From Arcuatula senhousia (taxonomy: Eukaryota; Mollusca; Bivalvia; Mytilida; Mytilidae), in the NCBI GenBank assembly GCA_963971305.1, contig CAXARO010000297.1, positions 1 to 64,000 on the forward strand: DNA of 64,000 nt, read 5' to 3'. Positions 48,717 to 62,678 of the stretch are shown here, one piece after another. A program made the translations under genes and the position numbers. The first letter of the stretch is position 1, and each line of letters opens with the position of its first letter. The notes beneath the pieces were generated by a model. The model was not told where the DNA came from and made no database searches. It saw only the letters and a program-made list of their open reading frames with translations.

Positions 48717-49388
48717 TGGTAGTACTCCACAATTAGGATTTTTTCACAGTATTGTTTTCGTATGTGGCCCCCGTGAACTCTTTTGTTAAATGAAAATATT
48801 GATTCGTTTTGGTCTTAAAACAAGACAAATAAAAAATCTGGACCCGTTATATAAAAATTACGATCCACGGTTATTGTTTTAAAGAATTATTTCGAAACAA
48901 TCAATACCAATGATCACAAAGCGTCGCTTCCGGCTGTGCATGGTGACCAGCGGATGGGCTTAAATTTAAATGTTCTATTTTTAGAATTTTAAGTTTGAAC
49001 AATTTTAGCGGAAAAAAGAGCCGAAGTCGGATAGGTTTATTTGGTCTTAAAAGAAAGGACTGTTTTCGGGCTTTCATTTCATACATGTTACGTTTCACCT
49101 GAACCGAAAGTTCGACTACTGGCAACGTTCAAAAAAAGGACAAAACCCCGATTTTTGCGCATTTTTGTCCCCAAATTTTTGACAAATGTTAGGAGTTGCT
49201 AGGGGCAACGAGTACAACAAAGAAACCAAATACGGCACTAAACACGACTAAACATGCCCGGAGTTCGGAACACCACCTAGTTTAAAGTGCAAATAGCAGT
49301 TTAAGCGATTACAAGAACCCGGGACAAATTAGTCAACGTCGAGCACATGCAAAAATGAGCTAAATAAATTAATTGTGGAGTACTACCA
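48717..49388. mobile_element. TIR element M, copy 1 (array edge)
   Basis: Terminal inverted repeats TGGTAGTACTCCACAATTA / TAATTGTGGAGTACTACCA, 672 bp, no transposase. This copy has single-copy DNA on its left and carries the GAGTTCGG variant (type M1). Confidence 0.8.
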
Positions 49389-50109
49389 TATGGCATTATT
49401 CTCATTAAAATTTTGGAGTATATCTTGATTTTAGTCCTTGGTTTCATTGTTGAAAATAAAGCTAATATATTTGAGAATTACTTGTTTCAAAAATGTTGGG
49501 AAAAATATCAGTTATTAAGCATTAATGCCCATAGCAACCAAACATGCTTATTTTTGAAAATATCGTCAATAACGTTCTATTTTTACAGCTGGTTATGCTG
49601 TATGTAACGCTAACAACGTTAATAATTTCCCCGGAAGAAATAAAAATTACACAATATAGTATATTTCCCCGTATGTAAATCATAAAATTGTAATTTTTAG
49701 TCGGCTTGAATAGAAACGCAAGGCATTATAGCTTGCTATACAAATTCTAAGCAAATTTTGATGATGTGATTCCATGGACGCCATTATTGCAGATTTTTTC
49801 ACGGAAATCTTCCAAATTTTCACAAATATGTTTGAAATAGGCTAGAAAATGACTTAAGCACAACAGAATACCAATTTTGTTACGAAAATACAAAATTTGA
49901 TTCAAAACAAACGGGGGAAAGAATCTAACGTTATTGCAGGAAAATGTCCAAAAAAGAGCTTGATCAGAAAAGGGCTTCCGTCTTTGAGCGTGCGTTACTA
50001 TGGTAAAACATAAAAAAAATCATAATATCCGGTATTCCGCAATTGGTTACATACTCAAAAAGAGAAAAATGCAACTCATGTTAAATTTTCAAAAAATGCA
50101 AAAGCATTA
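49389..50109. repeat. Satellite monomer S1 (721 bp)
   Basis: Runs from TATGGCATTATTC to AATGCAAAAGCATTA, a small hairpin (AATGC-AAAA-GCATT) at its right end. Confidence 0.85.
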
Positions 50110-50781
50110 TGGTAGTACTCCACAATTAGGATTTTTTCACAGTATTGTTTTCGTATGTGGCCCCCGTGAACTCTTTTGTTAAATGAAAATATTGATTCGT
50201 TTTGGTCTTAAAACAAGACAAATAAAAAATCTGGACCCGTTATATAAAAATTACGATCCACGGTTATTGTTTTAAAGAATTATTTCGAAACAATCAATAC
50301 CAATGATCACAAAGCGTCGCTTCCGGCTGTGCATGGTGACCAGCGGATGGGCTTAAATTTAAATGTTCTATTTTTAGAATTTTAAGTTTGAACAATTTTA
50401 GCGGAAAAAAGAGCCGAAGTCGGATAGGTTTATTTGGTCTTAAAAGAAAGGACTGTTTTCGGGCTTTCATTTCATACATGTTACGTTTCACCTGAACCGA
50501 AAGTTCGACTACTGGCAACGTTCAAAAAAAGGACAAAACCCCGATTTTTGCGCATTTTTGTCCCCAAATTTTTGACAAATGTTAGGAGTTGCTAGGGGCA
50601 ACGAGTACAACAAAGAAACCAAATACGGCACTAAACACGACTAAACATGCCCGGAGTTTGGAACACCACCTAGTTTAAAGTGCAAATAGCAGTTTAAGCG
50701 ATTACAAGAACCCGGGACAAATTAGTCAACGTCGAGCACATGCAAAAATGAGCTAAATAAATTAATTGTGGAGTACTACCA
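50110..50781. mobile_element. TIR element M, copy 2
   Basis: 672 bp. Type M2 (GAGTTTGG, GAATTTTAAG, ACCGAAAG). TA lies immediately outside each end (50108-50109 and 50782-50783). Confidence 0.85.
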
Positions 50782-51498
50782 TATGGCATTATTCTCATTA
50801 AAATTTTGGAGTATATCTTGATTTTAGTCCTTGGTTTCATTGTTGAAAATAAAGCTAATATATTTGAGAATTACTTGTTTAAAAATGTTGGGAAAAATAT
50901 CAGTTATTAAGCATTAATGCCCATAGCAACCAAACATGCTTATTTTTGAAAATATCGTCAATAACGTTCTATTTTTACAGCTGGTTATGCTGTATGTAAC
51001 GCTAACAACGTTAATAATTTCCCCGGAAGAAATAAAAATTACACAATATAGTATATTTCCCCGTATGTAAATCATAAAATTGTAATTTTTAGTCGGCTTG
51101 AATAGAAACGCAAGGCATTATAGCTTGCTATACAAATTCTAAGCAAATTTTGATGATGTGTTTCCATGGACGCCATTATTGCAGATTTTTTCACGGAAAT
51201 CTTCCAAATTTTCACAAATATGTTTGAAATAGGCTAGAAAATGACTTAAGCACAACAGAATACCAATTTTGTTACGAAAATACAAAATTTGATTCAAAAC
51301 AAACGGGGAAAGAATCTAACGTTATTGCAGGAAAATGTCCAAAAAAGAGCTTGATCAGAAAAGGGCTTCCGTCTTTGAGCGTGCGTTACTATGGTAAAAC
51401 ATAAAAAAATCATAATATCCGGTATTCCGCAATTGGTTACATACTCAAAAAGAGAAAAATGCAACTCATGTTAAATTTTCAAAAATGCAAAAGCATTA
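50782..51498. repeat. Satellite monomer S2 (717 bp)
   Basis: Slightly shorter from small deletions in poly-A and other runs, which break the ATG frame present in other monomers. Confidence 0.85.
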
Positions 51499-52170
51499 TG
51501 GTAGTACTCCACAATTAGGATTTTTTCACAGTATTGTTTTCGTATGTGGCCCCCGTGAACTCTTTTGTTAAATGAAAATATTGATTCGTTTTGGTCTTAA
51601 AACAAGACAAATAAAAAATCTGGACCCGTTATATAAAAATTACGATCCACGGTTATTGTTTTAAAGAATTATTTCGAAACAATCAATACCAATGATCACA
51701 AAGCGTCGCTTCCGGCTGTGCATGGTGACCAGCGGATGGGCTTAAATTTAAATGTTCTATTTTTAGAATATTAAGTTTGAACAATTTTAGCGGAAAAAAG
51801 AGCCGAAGTCGGATAGGTTTATTTGGTCTTAAAAGAAAGGACTGTTTTCGGGCTTTCATTTCATACATGTTACGTTTCACCTGAACCAAAAGTTCGACTA
51901 CTGGCAACGTTCAAAAAAAGGACAAAACCCCGATTTTTGCGCATTTTTGTCCCCAAATTTTTGACAAATGTTAGGAGTTGCTAGGGGCAACGAGTACAAC
52001 AAAGAAACCAAATACGGCACTAAACACGACTAAACATGCCCGGAGTTTGGAACACCACCTAGTTTAAAGTGCAAATAGCAGTTTAAGCGATTACAAGAAC
52101 CCGGGACAAATTAGTCAACGTCGAGCACATGCAAAAATGAGTTAAATAAATTAATTGTGGAGTACTACCA
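51499..52170. mobile_element. TIR element M, copy 3
   Basis: Type M3 (GAATATTAAG, ACCAAAAG, GAGTTAAATAA). Confidence 0.85.
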
Positions 52171-53610
52171 TATGGCATTATTCTCATTAAAATTTTGGAG
52201 TATATCTTGATTTTAGTCCTTGGTTTCATTGTTGAAAATAAAGCTAATATATTTGAGAATTACTTGTTTCAAAAATGTTGGGAAAAATATCAGTTATTAA
52301 GCATTAATGCCCATAGCAACCAAACATGCTTATTTTTGAAAATATCGTCAATAACGTTCTATTTTTACAGCTGGTTATGCTGTATGTAACGCTAACAACG
52401 TTAATAATTTCCCCGGAAGAAATAAAAATTACACAATATAGTATATTTCCCCGTATGTAAATCATAAAATTGTAATTTTTAGTCGGCTTGAATAGAAACG
52501 CAAGGCATTATAGCTTGCTATACAAATTCTAAGCAAATTTTGATGATGTGTTTCCATGGACGCCATTATTGCAGATTTTTTCACGGAAATCTTCCAAATT
52601 TTCACAAATATGTTTGAAATAGGCTAGAAAATGACTTAAGCACAACAGAATACCAATTTTGTTACGAAAATACAAAATTTGATTCAAAACAAACGGGGAA
52701 AGAATCTAACGTTATTGCAGGAAAATGTCCTAAAAAGAGCTTGATCAGAAAAGGGCTTCCGTCTTTGAGCGTGCGTTACTATGGTAAAACATAAAAAAAA
52801 TCATAATATCCGGTATTCCGCAATTGGTTACATACTCAAAAAGAGAAAAATGCAACTCATGTTAAATTTTCAAAAAATGCAAAAGCATTATATGGCATTA
52901 TTCTCATTAAAATTTTGGAGTATATCTTGATTTTAGTCCTTGGTTTCATTGTTGAAAATAAAGCTAATATATTTGAGAATTACTTGTTTCAAAAATGTTG
53001 GGAAAAATATCAGTTATTAAGCATTAATGCCCATAGCAACCAAACATGCTTATTTTTGAAAATATCGTCAATAACGTTCTATTTTTACAGCTGGTTATGC
53101 TGTATGTAACGCTAACAACGTTAATAATTTCCCCGGAAGAAATAAAAATTACACAATATAGTATATTTCCCCGTATGTAAATCATAAAATTGTAATTTTT
53201 AGTCGGTTTGAATAGAAACGCAAGGCATTATAGCTTGCTATACAAATTCTAAGCAAATTTTGATGATGTGTTTCCATGGACGCCATTATTGCAGATTTTT
53301 TCACGGAAATCTTCCAAATTTTCACAAATATGTTTGAAATAGGCTAGAAAATGACTTAAGCACAACAGAATACCAATTTTGTTACGAAAATACAAAATTT
53401 GATTCAAAACAAACGGGGAAAGAATCTAACGTTATTGCAGGAAAATGTCCAAAAAAGAGCTTGATCAGAAAAGGGCTCCCGTCTTTGAGCGTGCGTTACT
53501 ATGGTAAAACATAAAAAAAATCATAATATCCGGTATTCCGCAATTGGTTACATACTCAAAAAGAGAAAAATGCAACTCATGTTAAATTTTCAAAAAATGC
53601 AAAAGCATTA
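52171..53610. repeat. Two satellite monomers without M between (S3-S4)
   Basis: Monomers at 52171-52890 and 52891-53610, each 720 bp. The junction reads GCATTA|TATGGC, exactly where M sits elsewhere. S3 has GTCCTAAAAAG; S4 has GTCGGTTTG and GGGCTCCCG. Confidence 0.85.
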
Positions 53611-54282
53611 TGGTAGTACTCCACAATTAGGATTTTTTCACAGTATTGTTTTCGTATGTGGCCCCCGTGAACTCTTTTGTTAAATGAAAATATTGATTCG
53701 TTTTGGTCTTAAAACAAGACAAATAAAAAATCTGGACCCGTTATATAAAAATTACGATCCACGGTTATTGTTTTAAAGAATTATTTCGAAACAATCAATA
53801 CCAATGATCACAAAGCGTCGCTTCCGGCTGTGCATGGTGACCAGCGGATGGGCTTAAATTTAAATGTTCTATTTTTAGAATTTTAAGTTTGAACAATTTT
53901 AGCGGAAAAAAGAGCCGAAGTCGGATAGGTTTATTTGGTCTTAAAAGAAAGGACTGTTTTCGGGCTTTCATTTCATACATGTTACGTTTCACCTGAACCG
54001 AAAGTTCGACTACTGGCAACGTTCAAAAAAAGGACAAAACCCCGATTTTTGCGCATTTTTGTCCCCAAATTTTTGACAAATGTTAGGAGTTGCTAGGGGC
54101 AACGAGTACAACAAAGAAACCAAATACGGCACTAAACACGACTAAACATGCCCGGAGTTCGGAACACCACCTAGTTTAAAGTGCAAATAGCAGTTTAAGC
54201 GATTACAAGAACCCGGGACAAATTAGTCAACGTCGAGCACATGCAAAAATGAGCTAAATAAATTAATTGTGGAGTACTACCA
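53611..54282. mobile_element. TIR element M, copy 4
   Basis: M1 type, opening the second higher-order repeat. Confidence 0.85.
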
Positions 54283-55003
54283 TATGGCATTATTCTCATT
54301 AAAATTTTGGAGTATATCTTGATTTTAGTCCTTGGTTTCATTGTTGAAAATAAAGCTAATATATTTGAGAATTACTTGTTTCAAAAATGTTGGGAAAAAT
54401 ATCAGTTATTAAGCATTAATGCCCATAGCAACCAAACATGCTTATTTTTGAAAATATCGTCAATAACGTTCTATTTTTACAGCTGGTTATGCTGTATGTA
54501 ACGCTAACAACGTTAATAATTTCCCCGGAAGAAATAAAAATTACACAATATAGTATATTTCCCCGTATGTAAATCATAAAATTGTAATTTTTAGTCGGCT
54601 TGAATAGAAACGCAAGGCATTATAGCTTGCTATACAAATTCTAAGCAAATTTTGATGATGTGATTCCATGGACGCCATTATTGCAGATTTTTTCACGGAA
54701 ATCTTCCAAATTTTCACAAATATGTTTGAAATAGGCTAGAAAATGACTTAAGCACAACAGAATACCAATTTTGTTACGAAAATACAAAATTTGATTCAAA
54801 ACAAACGGGGGAAAGAATCTAACGTTATTGCAGGAAAATGTCCAAAAAAGAGCTTGATCAGAAAAGGGCTTCCGTCTTTGAGCGTGCGTTACTATGGTAA
54901 AACATAAAAAAAATCATAATATCCGGTATTCCGCAATTGGTTACATACTCAAAAAGAGAAAAATGCAACTCATGTTAAATTTTCAAAAAATGCAAAAGCA
55001 TTA
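54283..55003. repeat. Satellite monomer S5 (721 bp)
   Basis: Counterpart of S1, including the GGGGGAAAGAATC and GATGATGTGATTCC variants. Confidence 0.85.
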
Positions 55004-55675
55004 TGGTAGTACTCCACAATTAGGATTTTTTCACAGTATTGTTTTCGTATGTGGCCCCCGTGAACTCTTTTGTTAAATGAAAATATTGATTCGTTTTGGT
55101 CTTAAAACAAGACAAATAAAAAATCTGGACCCGTTATATAAAAATTACGATCCACGGTTATTGTTTTAAAGAATTATTTCGAAACAATCAATACCAATGA
55201 TCACAAAGCGTCGCTTCCGGCTGTGCATGGTGACCAGCGGATGGGCTTAAATTTAAATGTTCTATTTTTAGAATTTTAAGTTTGAACAATTTTAGCGGAA
55301 AAAAGAGCCGAAGTCGGATAGGTTTATTTGGTCTTAAAAGAAAGGACTGTTTTCGGGCTTTCATTTCATACATGTTACGTTTCACCTGAACCGAAAGTTC
55401 GACTACTGGCAACGTTCAAAAAAAGGACAAAACCCCGATTTTTGCGCATTTTTGTCCCCAAATTTTTGACAAATGTTAGGAGTTGCTAGGGGCAACGAGT
55501 ACAACAAAGAAACCAAATACGGCACTAAACACGACTAAACATGCCCGGAGTTTGGAACACCACCTAGTTTAAAGTGCAAATAGCAGTTTAAGCGATTACA
55601 AGAACCCGGGACAAATTAGTCAACGTCGAGCACATGCAAAAATGAGCTAAATAAATTAATTGTGGAGTACTACCA
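55004..55675. mobile_element. TIR element M, copy 5
   Basis: M2 type. Confidence 0.85.
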
Positions 55676-56392
55676 TATGGCATTATTCTCATTAAAATTT
55701 TGGAGTATATCTTGATTTTAGTCCTTGGTTTCATTGTTGAAAATAAAGCTAATATATTTGAGAATTACTTGTTTAAAAATGTTGGGAAAAATATCAGTTA
55801 TTAAGCATTAATGCCCATAGCAACCAAACATGCTTATTTTTGAAAATATCGTCAATAACGTTCTATTTTTACAGCTGGTTATGCTGTATGTAACGCTAAC
55901 AACGTTAATAATTTCCCCGGAAGAAATAAAAATTACACAATATAGTATATTTCCCCGTATGTAAATCATAAAATTGTAATTTTTAGTCGGCTTGAATAGA
56001 AACGCAAGGCATTATAGCTTGCTATACAAATTCTAAGCAAATTTTGATGATGTGTTTCCATGGACGCCATTATTGCAGATTTTTTCACGGAAATCTTCCA
56101 AATTTTCACAAATATGTTTGAAATAGGCTAGAAAATGACTTAAGCACAACAGAATACCAATTTTGTTACGAAAATACAAAATTTGATTCAAAACAAACGG
56201 GGAAAGAATCTAACGTTATTGCAGGAAAATGTCCAAAAAAGAGCTTGATCAGAAAAGGGCTTCCGTCTTTGAGCGTGCGTTACTATGGTAAAACATAAAA
56301 AAATCATAATATCCGGTATTCCGCAATTGGTTACATACTCAAAAAGAGAAAAATGCAACTCATGTTAAATTTTCAAAAATGCAAAAGCATTA
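55676..56392. repeat. Satellite monomer S6 (717 bp)
   Basis: Counterpart of S2. Confidence 0.85.
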
Positions 56393-57064
56393 TGGTAGTA
56401 CTCCACAATTAGGATTTTTTCACAGTATTGTTTTCGTATGTGGCCCCCGTGAACTCTTTTGTTAAATGAAAATATTGATTCGTTTTGGTCTTAAAACAAG
56501 ACAAATAAAAAATCTGGACCCGTTATATAAAAATTACGATCCACGGTTATTGTTTTAAAGAATTATTTCGAAACAATCAATACCAATGATCACAAAGCGT
56601 CGCTTCCGGCTGTGCATGGTGACCAGCGGATGGGCTTAAATTTAAATGTTCTATTTTTAGAATATTAAGTTTGAACAATTTTAGCGGAAAAAAGAGCCGA
56701 AGTCGGATAGGTTTATTTGGTCTTAAAAGAAAGGACTGTTTTCGGGCTTTCATTTCATACATGTTACGTTTCACCTGAACCAAAAGTTCGACTACTGGCA
56801 ACGTTCAAAAAAAGGACAAAACCCCGATTTTTGCGCATTTTTGTCCCCAAATTTTTGACAAATGTTAGGAGTTGCTAGGGGCAACGAGTACAACAAAGAA
56901 ACCAAATACGGCACTAAACACGACTAAACATGCCCGGAGTTTGGAACACCACCTAGTTTAAAGTGCAAATAGCAGTTTAAGCGATTACAAGAACCCGGGA
57001 CAAATTAGTCAACGTCGAGCACATGCAAAAATGAGTTAAATAAATTAATTGTGGAGTACTACCA
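56393..57064. mobile_element. TIR element M, copy 6
   Basis: M3 type. Confidence 0.85.
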
Positions 57065-58504
57065 TATGGCATTATTCTCATTAAAATTTTGGAGTATATC
57101 TTGATTTTAGTCCTTGGTTTCATTGTTGAAAATAAAGCTAATATATTTGAGAATTACTTGTTTCAAAAATGTTGGGAAAAATATCAGTTATTAAGCATTA
57201 ATGCCCATAGCAACCAAACATGCTTATTTTTGAAAATATCGTCAATAACGTTCTATTTTTACAGCTGGTTATGCTGTATGTAACGCTAACAACGTTAATA
57301 ATTTCCCCGGAAGAAATAAAAATTACACAATATAGTATATTTCCCCGTATGTAAATCATAAAATTGTAATTTTTAGTCGGCTTGAATAGAAACGCAAGGC
57401 ATTATAGCTTGCTATACAAATTCTAAGCAAATTTTGATGATGTGTTTCCATGGACGCCATTATTGCAGATTTTTTCACGGAAATCTTCCAAATTTTCACA
57501 AATATGTTTGAAATAGGCTAGAAAATGACTTAAGCACAACAGAATACCAATTTTGTTACGAAAATACAAAATTTGATTCAAAACAAACGGGGAAAGAATC
57601 TAACGTTATTGCAGGAAAATGTCCTAAAAAGAGCTTGATCAGAAAAGGGCTTCCGTCTTTGAGCGTGCGTTACTATGGTAAAACATAAAAAAAATCATAA
57701 TATCCGGTATTCCGCAATTGGTTACATACTCAAAAAGAGAAAAATGCAACTCATGTTAAATTTTCAAAAAATGCAAAAGCATTATATGGCATTATTCTCA
57801 TTAAAATTTTGGAGTATATCTTGATTTTAGTCCTTGGTTTCATTGTTGAAAATAAAGCTAATATATTTGAGAATTACTTGTTTCAAAAATGTTGGGAAAA
57901 ATATCAGTTATTAAGCATTAATGCCCATAGCAACCAAACATGCTTATTTTTGAAAATATCGTCAATAACGTTCTATTTTTACAGCTGGTTATGCTGTATG
58001 TAACGCTAACAACGTTAATAATTTCCCCGGAAGAAATAAAAATTACACAATATAGTATATTTCCCCGTATGTAAATCATAAAATTGTAATTTTTAGTCGG
58101 TTTGAATAGAAACGCAAGGCATTATAGCTTGCTATACAAATTCTAAGCAAATTTTGATGATGTGTTTCCATGGACGCCATTATTGCAGATTTTTTCACGG
58201 AAATCTTCCAAATTTTCACAAATATGTTTGAAATAGGCTAGAAAATGACTTAAGCACAACAGAATACCAATTTTGTTACGAAAATACAAAATTTGATTCA
58301 AAACAAACGGGGAAAGAATCTAACGTTATTGCAGGAAAATGTCCAAAAAAGAGCTTGATCAGAAAAGGGCTCCCGTCTTTGAGCGTGCGTTACTATGGTA
58401 AAACATAAAAAAAATCATAATATCCGGTATTCCGCAATTGGTTACATACTCAAAAAGAGAAAAATGCAACTCATGTTAAATTTTCAAAAAATGCAAAAGC
58501 ATTA
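57065..58504. repeat. Two satellite monomers without M between (S7-S8)
   Basis: Counterpart of S3-S4, same diagnostic variants, junction at 57784/57785. Confidence 0.85.
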
Positions 58505-59176
58505 TGGTAGTACTCCACAATTAGGATTTTTTCACAGTATTGTTTTCGTATGTGGCCCCCGTGAACTCTTTTGTTAAATGAAAATATTGATTCGTTTTGG
58601 TCTTAAAACAAGACAAATAAAAAATCTGGACCCGTTATATAAAAATTACGATCCACGGTTATTGTTTTAAAGAATTATTTCGAAACAATCAATACCAATG
58701 ATCACAAAGCGTCGCTTCCGGCTGTGCATGGTGACCAGCGGATGGGCTTAAATTTAAATGTTCTATTTTTAGAATTTTAAGTTTGAACAATTTTAGCGGA
58801 AAAAAGAGCCGAAGTCGGATAGGTTTATTTGGTCTTAAAAGAAAGGACTGTTTTCGGGCTTTCATTTCATACATGTTACGTTTCACCTGAACCGAAAGTT
58901 CGACTACTGGCAACGTTCAAAAAAAGGACAAAACCCCGATTTTTGCGCATTTTTGTCCCCAAATTTTTGACAAATGTTAGGAGTTGCTAGGGGCAACGAG
59001 TACAACAAAGAAACCAAATACGGCACTAAACACGACTAAACATGCCCGGAGTTTGGAACACCACCTAGTTTAAAGTGCAAATAGCAGTTTAAGCGATTAC
59101 AAGAACCCGGGACAAATTAGTCAACGTCGAGCACATGCAAAAATGAGCTAAATAAATTAATTGTGGAGTACTACCA
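58505..59176. mobile_element. TIR element M, copy 7
   Basis: M2 type, although it opens its higher-order repeat, so the M1-S1 pair is missing here. Confidence 0.85.
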
Positions 59177-59893
59177 TATGGCATTATTCTCATTAAAATT
59201 TTGGAGTATATCTTGATTTTAGTCCTTGGTTTCATTGTTGAAAATAAAGCTAATATATTTGAGAATTACTTGTTTAAAAATGTTGGGAAAAATATCAGTT
59301 ATTAAGCATTAATGCCCATAGCAACCAAACATGCTTATTTTTGAAAATATCGTCAATAACGTTCTATTTTTACAGCTGGTTATGCTGTATGTAACGCTAA
59401 CAACGTTAATAATTTCCCCGGAAGAAATAAAAATTACACAATATAGTATATTTCCCCGTATGTAAATCATAAAATTGTAATTTTTAGTCGGCTTGAATAG
59501 AAACGCAAGGCATTATAGCTTGCTATACAAATTCTAAGCAAATTTTGATGATGTGTTTCCATGGACGCCATTATTGCAGATTTTTTCACGGAAATCTTCC
59601 AAATTTTCACAAATATGTTTGAAATAGGCTAGAAAATGACTTAAGCACAACAGAATACCAATTTTGTTACGAAAATACAAAATTTGATTCAAAACAAACG
59701 GGGAAAGAATCTAACGTTATTGCAGGAAAATGTCCAAAAAAGAGCTTGATCAGAAAAGGGCTTCCGTCTTTGAGCGTGCGTTACTATGGTAAAACATAAA
59801 AAAATCATAATATCCGGTATTCCGCAATTGGTTACATACTCAAAAAGAGAAAAATGCAACTCATGTTAAATTTTCAAAAATGCAAAAGCATTA
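59177..59893. repeat. Satellite monomer S9 (717 bp)
   Basis: S2-type. Confidence 0.85.
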
Positions 59894-60566
59894 TGGTAGT
59901 ACTCCACAATTAGGATTTTTTCACAGTATTGTTTTCGTATGTGGCCCCCGTGAACTCTTTTGTTAAATGAAAATATTGATTCGTTTTGGTCTTAAAACAA
60001 GACAAATAAAAAATCTGGACCCGTTATATAAAAATTACGATCCACGGTTATTGTTTTAAAGAATTATTTCGAAACAATCAATACCAATGATCACAAAGCG
60101 TCGCTTCCGGCTGTGCATGGTGACCAGCGGATGGGCTTAAATTTAAATGTTCTATTTTTAGAATATTAAGTTTGAACAATTTTAGCGGAAAAAAGAGCCG
60201 AAGTCGGATAGGTTTATTTGGTCTTAAAAGAAAGGACTGTTTTCGGGCTTTCATTTCATACATGTTACGTTTCACCTGAACCAAAAGTTCGACTACTGGC
60301 AACGTTCAAAAAAAGGACAAAACCCCGATTTTTGCGCATTTTTGTCCCCAAATTTTTGACAAATGTTAGGAGTTGCTAGGGGCAACGAGTACAACAAAGA
60401 AACCAAAATACGGCACTAAACACGACTAAACATGCCCGGAGTTTGGAACACCACCTAGTTTAAAGTGCAAATAGCAGTTTAAGCGATTACAAGAACCCGG
60501 GACAAATTAGTCAACGTCGAGCACATGCAAAAATGAGTTAAATAAATTAATTGTGGAGTACTACCA
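59894..60566. mobile_element. TIR element M, copy 8 (673 bp)
   Basis: M3 type with one extra A (CCAAAATACGG). Confidence 0.85.
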
Positions 60567-62006
60567 TATGGCATTATTCTCATTAAAATTTTGGAGTATA
60601 TCTTGATTTTAGTCCTTGGTTTCATTGTTGAAAATAAAGCTAATATATTTGAGAATTACTTGTTTCAAAAATGTTGGGAAAAATATCAGTTATTAAGCAT
60701 TAATGCCCATAGCAACCAAACATGCTTATTTTTGAAAATATCGTCAATAACGTTCTATTTTTACAGCTGGTTATGCTGTATGTAACGCTAACAACGTTAA
60801 TAATTTCCCCGGAAGAAATAAAAATTACACAATATAGTATATTTCCCCGTATGTAAATCATAAAATTGTAATTTTTAGTCGGCTTGAATAGAAACGCAAG
60901 GCATTATAGCTTGCTATACAAATTCTAAGCAAATTTTGATGATGTGTTTCCATGGACGCCATTATTGCAGATTTTTTCACGGAAATCTTCCAAATTTTCA
61001 CAAATATGTTTGAAATAGGCTAGAAAATGACTTAAGCACAACAGAATACCAATTTTGTTACGAAAATACAAAATTTGATTCAAAACAAACGGGGAAAGAA
61101 TCTAACGTTATTGCAGGAAAATGTCCTAAAAAGAGCTTGATCAGAAAAGGGCTTCCGTCTTTGAGCGTGCGTTACTATGGTAAAACATAAAAAAAATCAT
61201 AATATCCGGTATTCCGCAATTGGTTACATACTCAAAAAGAGAAAAATGCAACTCATGTTAAATTTTCAAAAAATGCAAAAGCATTATATGGCATTATTCT
61301 CATTAAAATTTTGGAGTATATCTTGATTTTAGTCCTTGGTTTCATTGTTGAAAATAAAGCTAATATATTTGAGAATTACTTGTTTCAAAAATGTTGGGAA
61401 AAATATCAGTTATTAAGCATTAATGCCCATAGCAACCAAACATGCTTATTTTTGAAAATATCGTCAATAACGTTCTATTTTTACAGCTGGTTATGCTGTA
61501 TGTAACGCTAACAACGTTAATAATTTCCCCGGAAGAAATAAAAATTACACAATATAGTATATTTCCCCGTATGTAAATCATAAAATTGTAATTTTTAGTC
61601 GGTTTGAATAGAAACGCAAGGCATTATAGCTTGCTATACAAATTCTAAGCAAATTTTGATGATGTGTTTCCATGGACGCCATTATTGCAGATTTTTTCAC
61701 GGAAATCTTCCAAATTTTCACAAATATGTTTGAAATAGGCTAGAAAATGACTTAAGCACAACAGAATACCAATTTTGTTACGAAAATACAAAATTTGATT
61801 CAAAACAAACGGGGAAAGAATCTAACGTTATTGCAGGAAAATGTCCAAAAAAGAGCTTGATCAGAAAAGGGCTCCCGTCTTTGAGCGTGCGTTACTATGG
61901 TAAAACATAAAAAAAATCATAATATCCGGTATTCCGCAATTGGTTACATACTCAAAAAGAGAAAAATGCAACTCATGTTAAATTTTCAAAAAATGCAAAA
62001 GCATTA
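60567..62006. repeat. Two satellite monomers without M between (S10-S11)
   Basis: S3-S4 type, junction at 61286/61287. Confidence 0.85.
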
Positions 62007-62678
62007 TGGTAGTACTCCACAATTAGGATTTTTTCACAGTATTGTTTTCGTATGTGGCCCCCGTGAACTCTTTTGTTAAATGAAAATATTGATTCGTTTT
62101 GGTCTTAAAACAAGACAAATAAAAAATCTGGACCCGTTATATAAAAATTACGATCCACGGTTATTGTTTTAAAGAATTATTTCGAAACAATCAATACCAA
62201 TGATCACAAAGCGTCGCTTCCGGCTGTGCATGGTGACCAGCGGATGGGCTTAAATTTAAATGTTCTATTTTTAGAATTTTAAGTTTGAACAATTTTAGCG
62301 GAAAAAAGAGCCGAAGTCGGATAGGTTTATTTGGTCTTAAAAGAAAGGACTGTTTTCGGGCTTTCATTTCATACATGTTACGTTTCACCTGAACCAAAAG
62401 TTCGACTACTGGCAACGTTCAAAAAAAGGACAAAACCCCGATTTTTGCGCATTTTTGTCCCCAAATTTTTGACAAATGTTAGGAGTTGCTAGGGGCAACG
62501 AGTACAACAAAGAAACCAAATACGGCACTAAACACGACTAAACATGCCCGGAGTTTGGAACACCACCTAGTTTAAAGTGCAAATAGCAGTTTAAGCGATT
62601 ACAAGAACCCGGGACAAATTAGTCAACGTCGAGCACATGCAAAAATGAGCTAAATAAATTAATTGTGGAGTACTACCA
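62007..62678. mobile_element. TIR element M, copy 9 (M2/M3 hybrid)
   Basis: Carries GAATTTTAAG (M2) in its middle but ACCAAAAG (M3) further right, so it is probably a recombinant between the two types. Confidence 0.8.
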
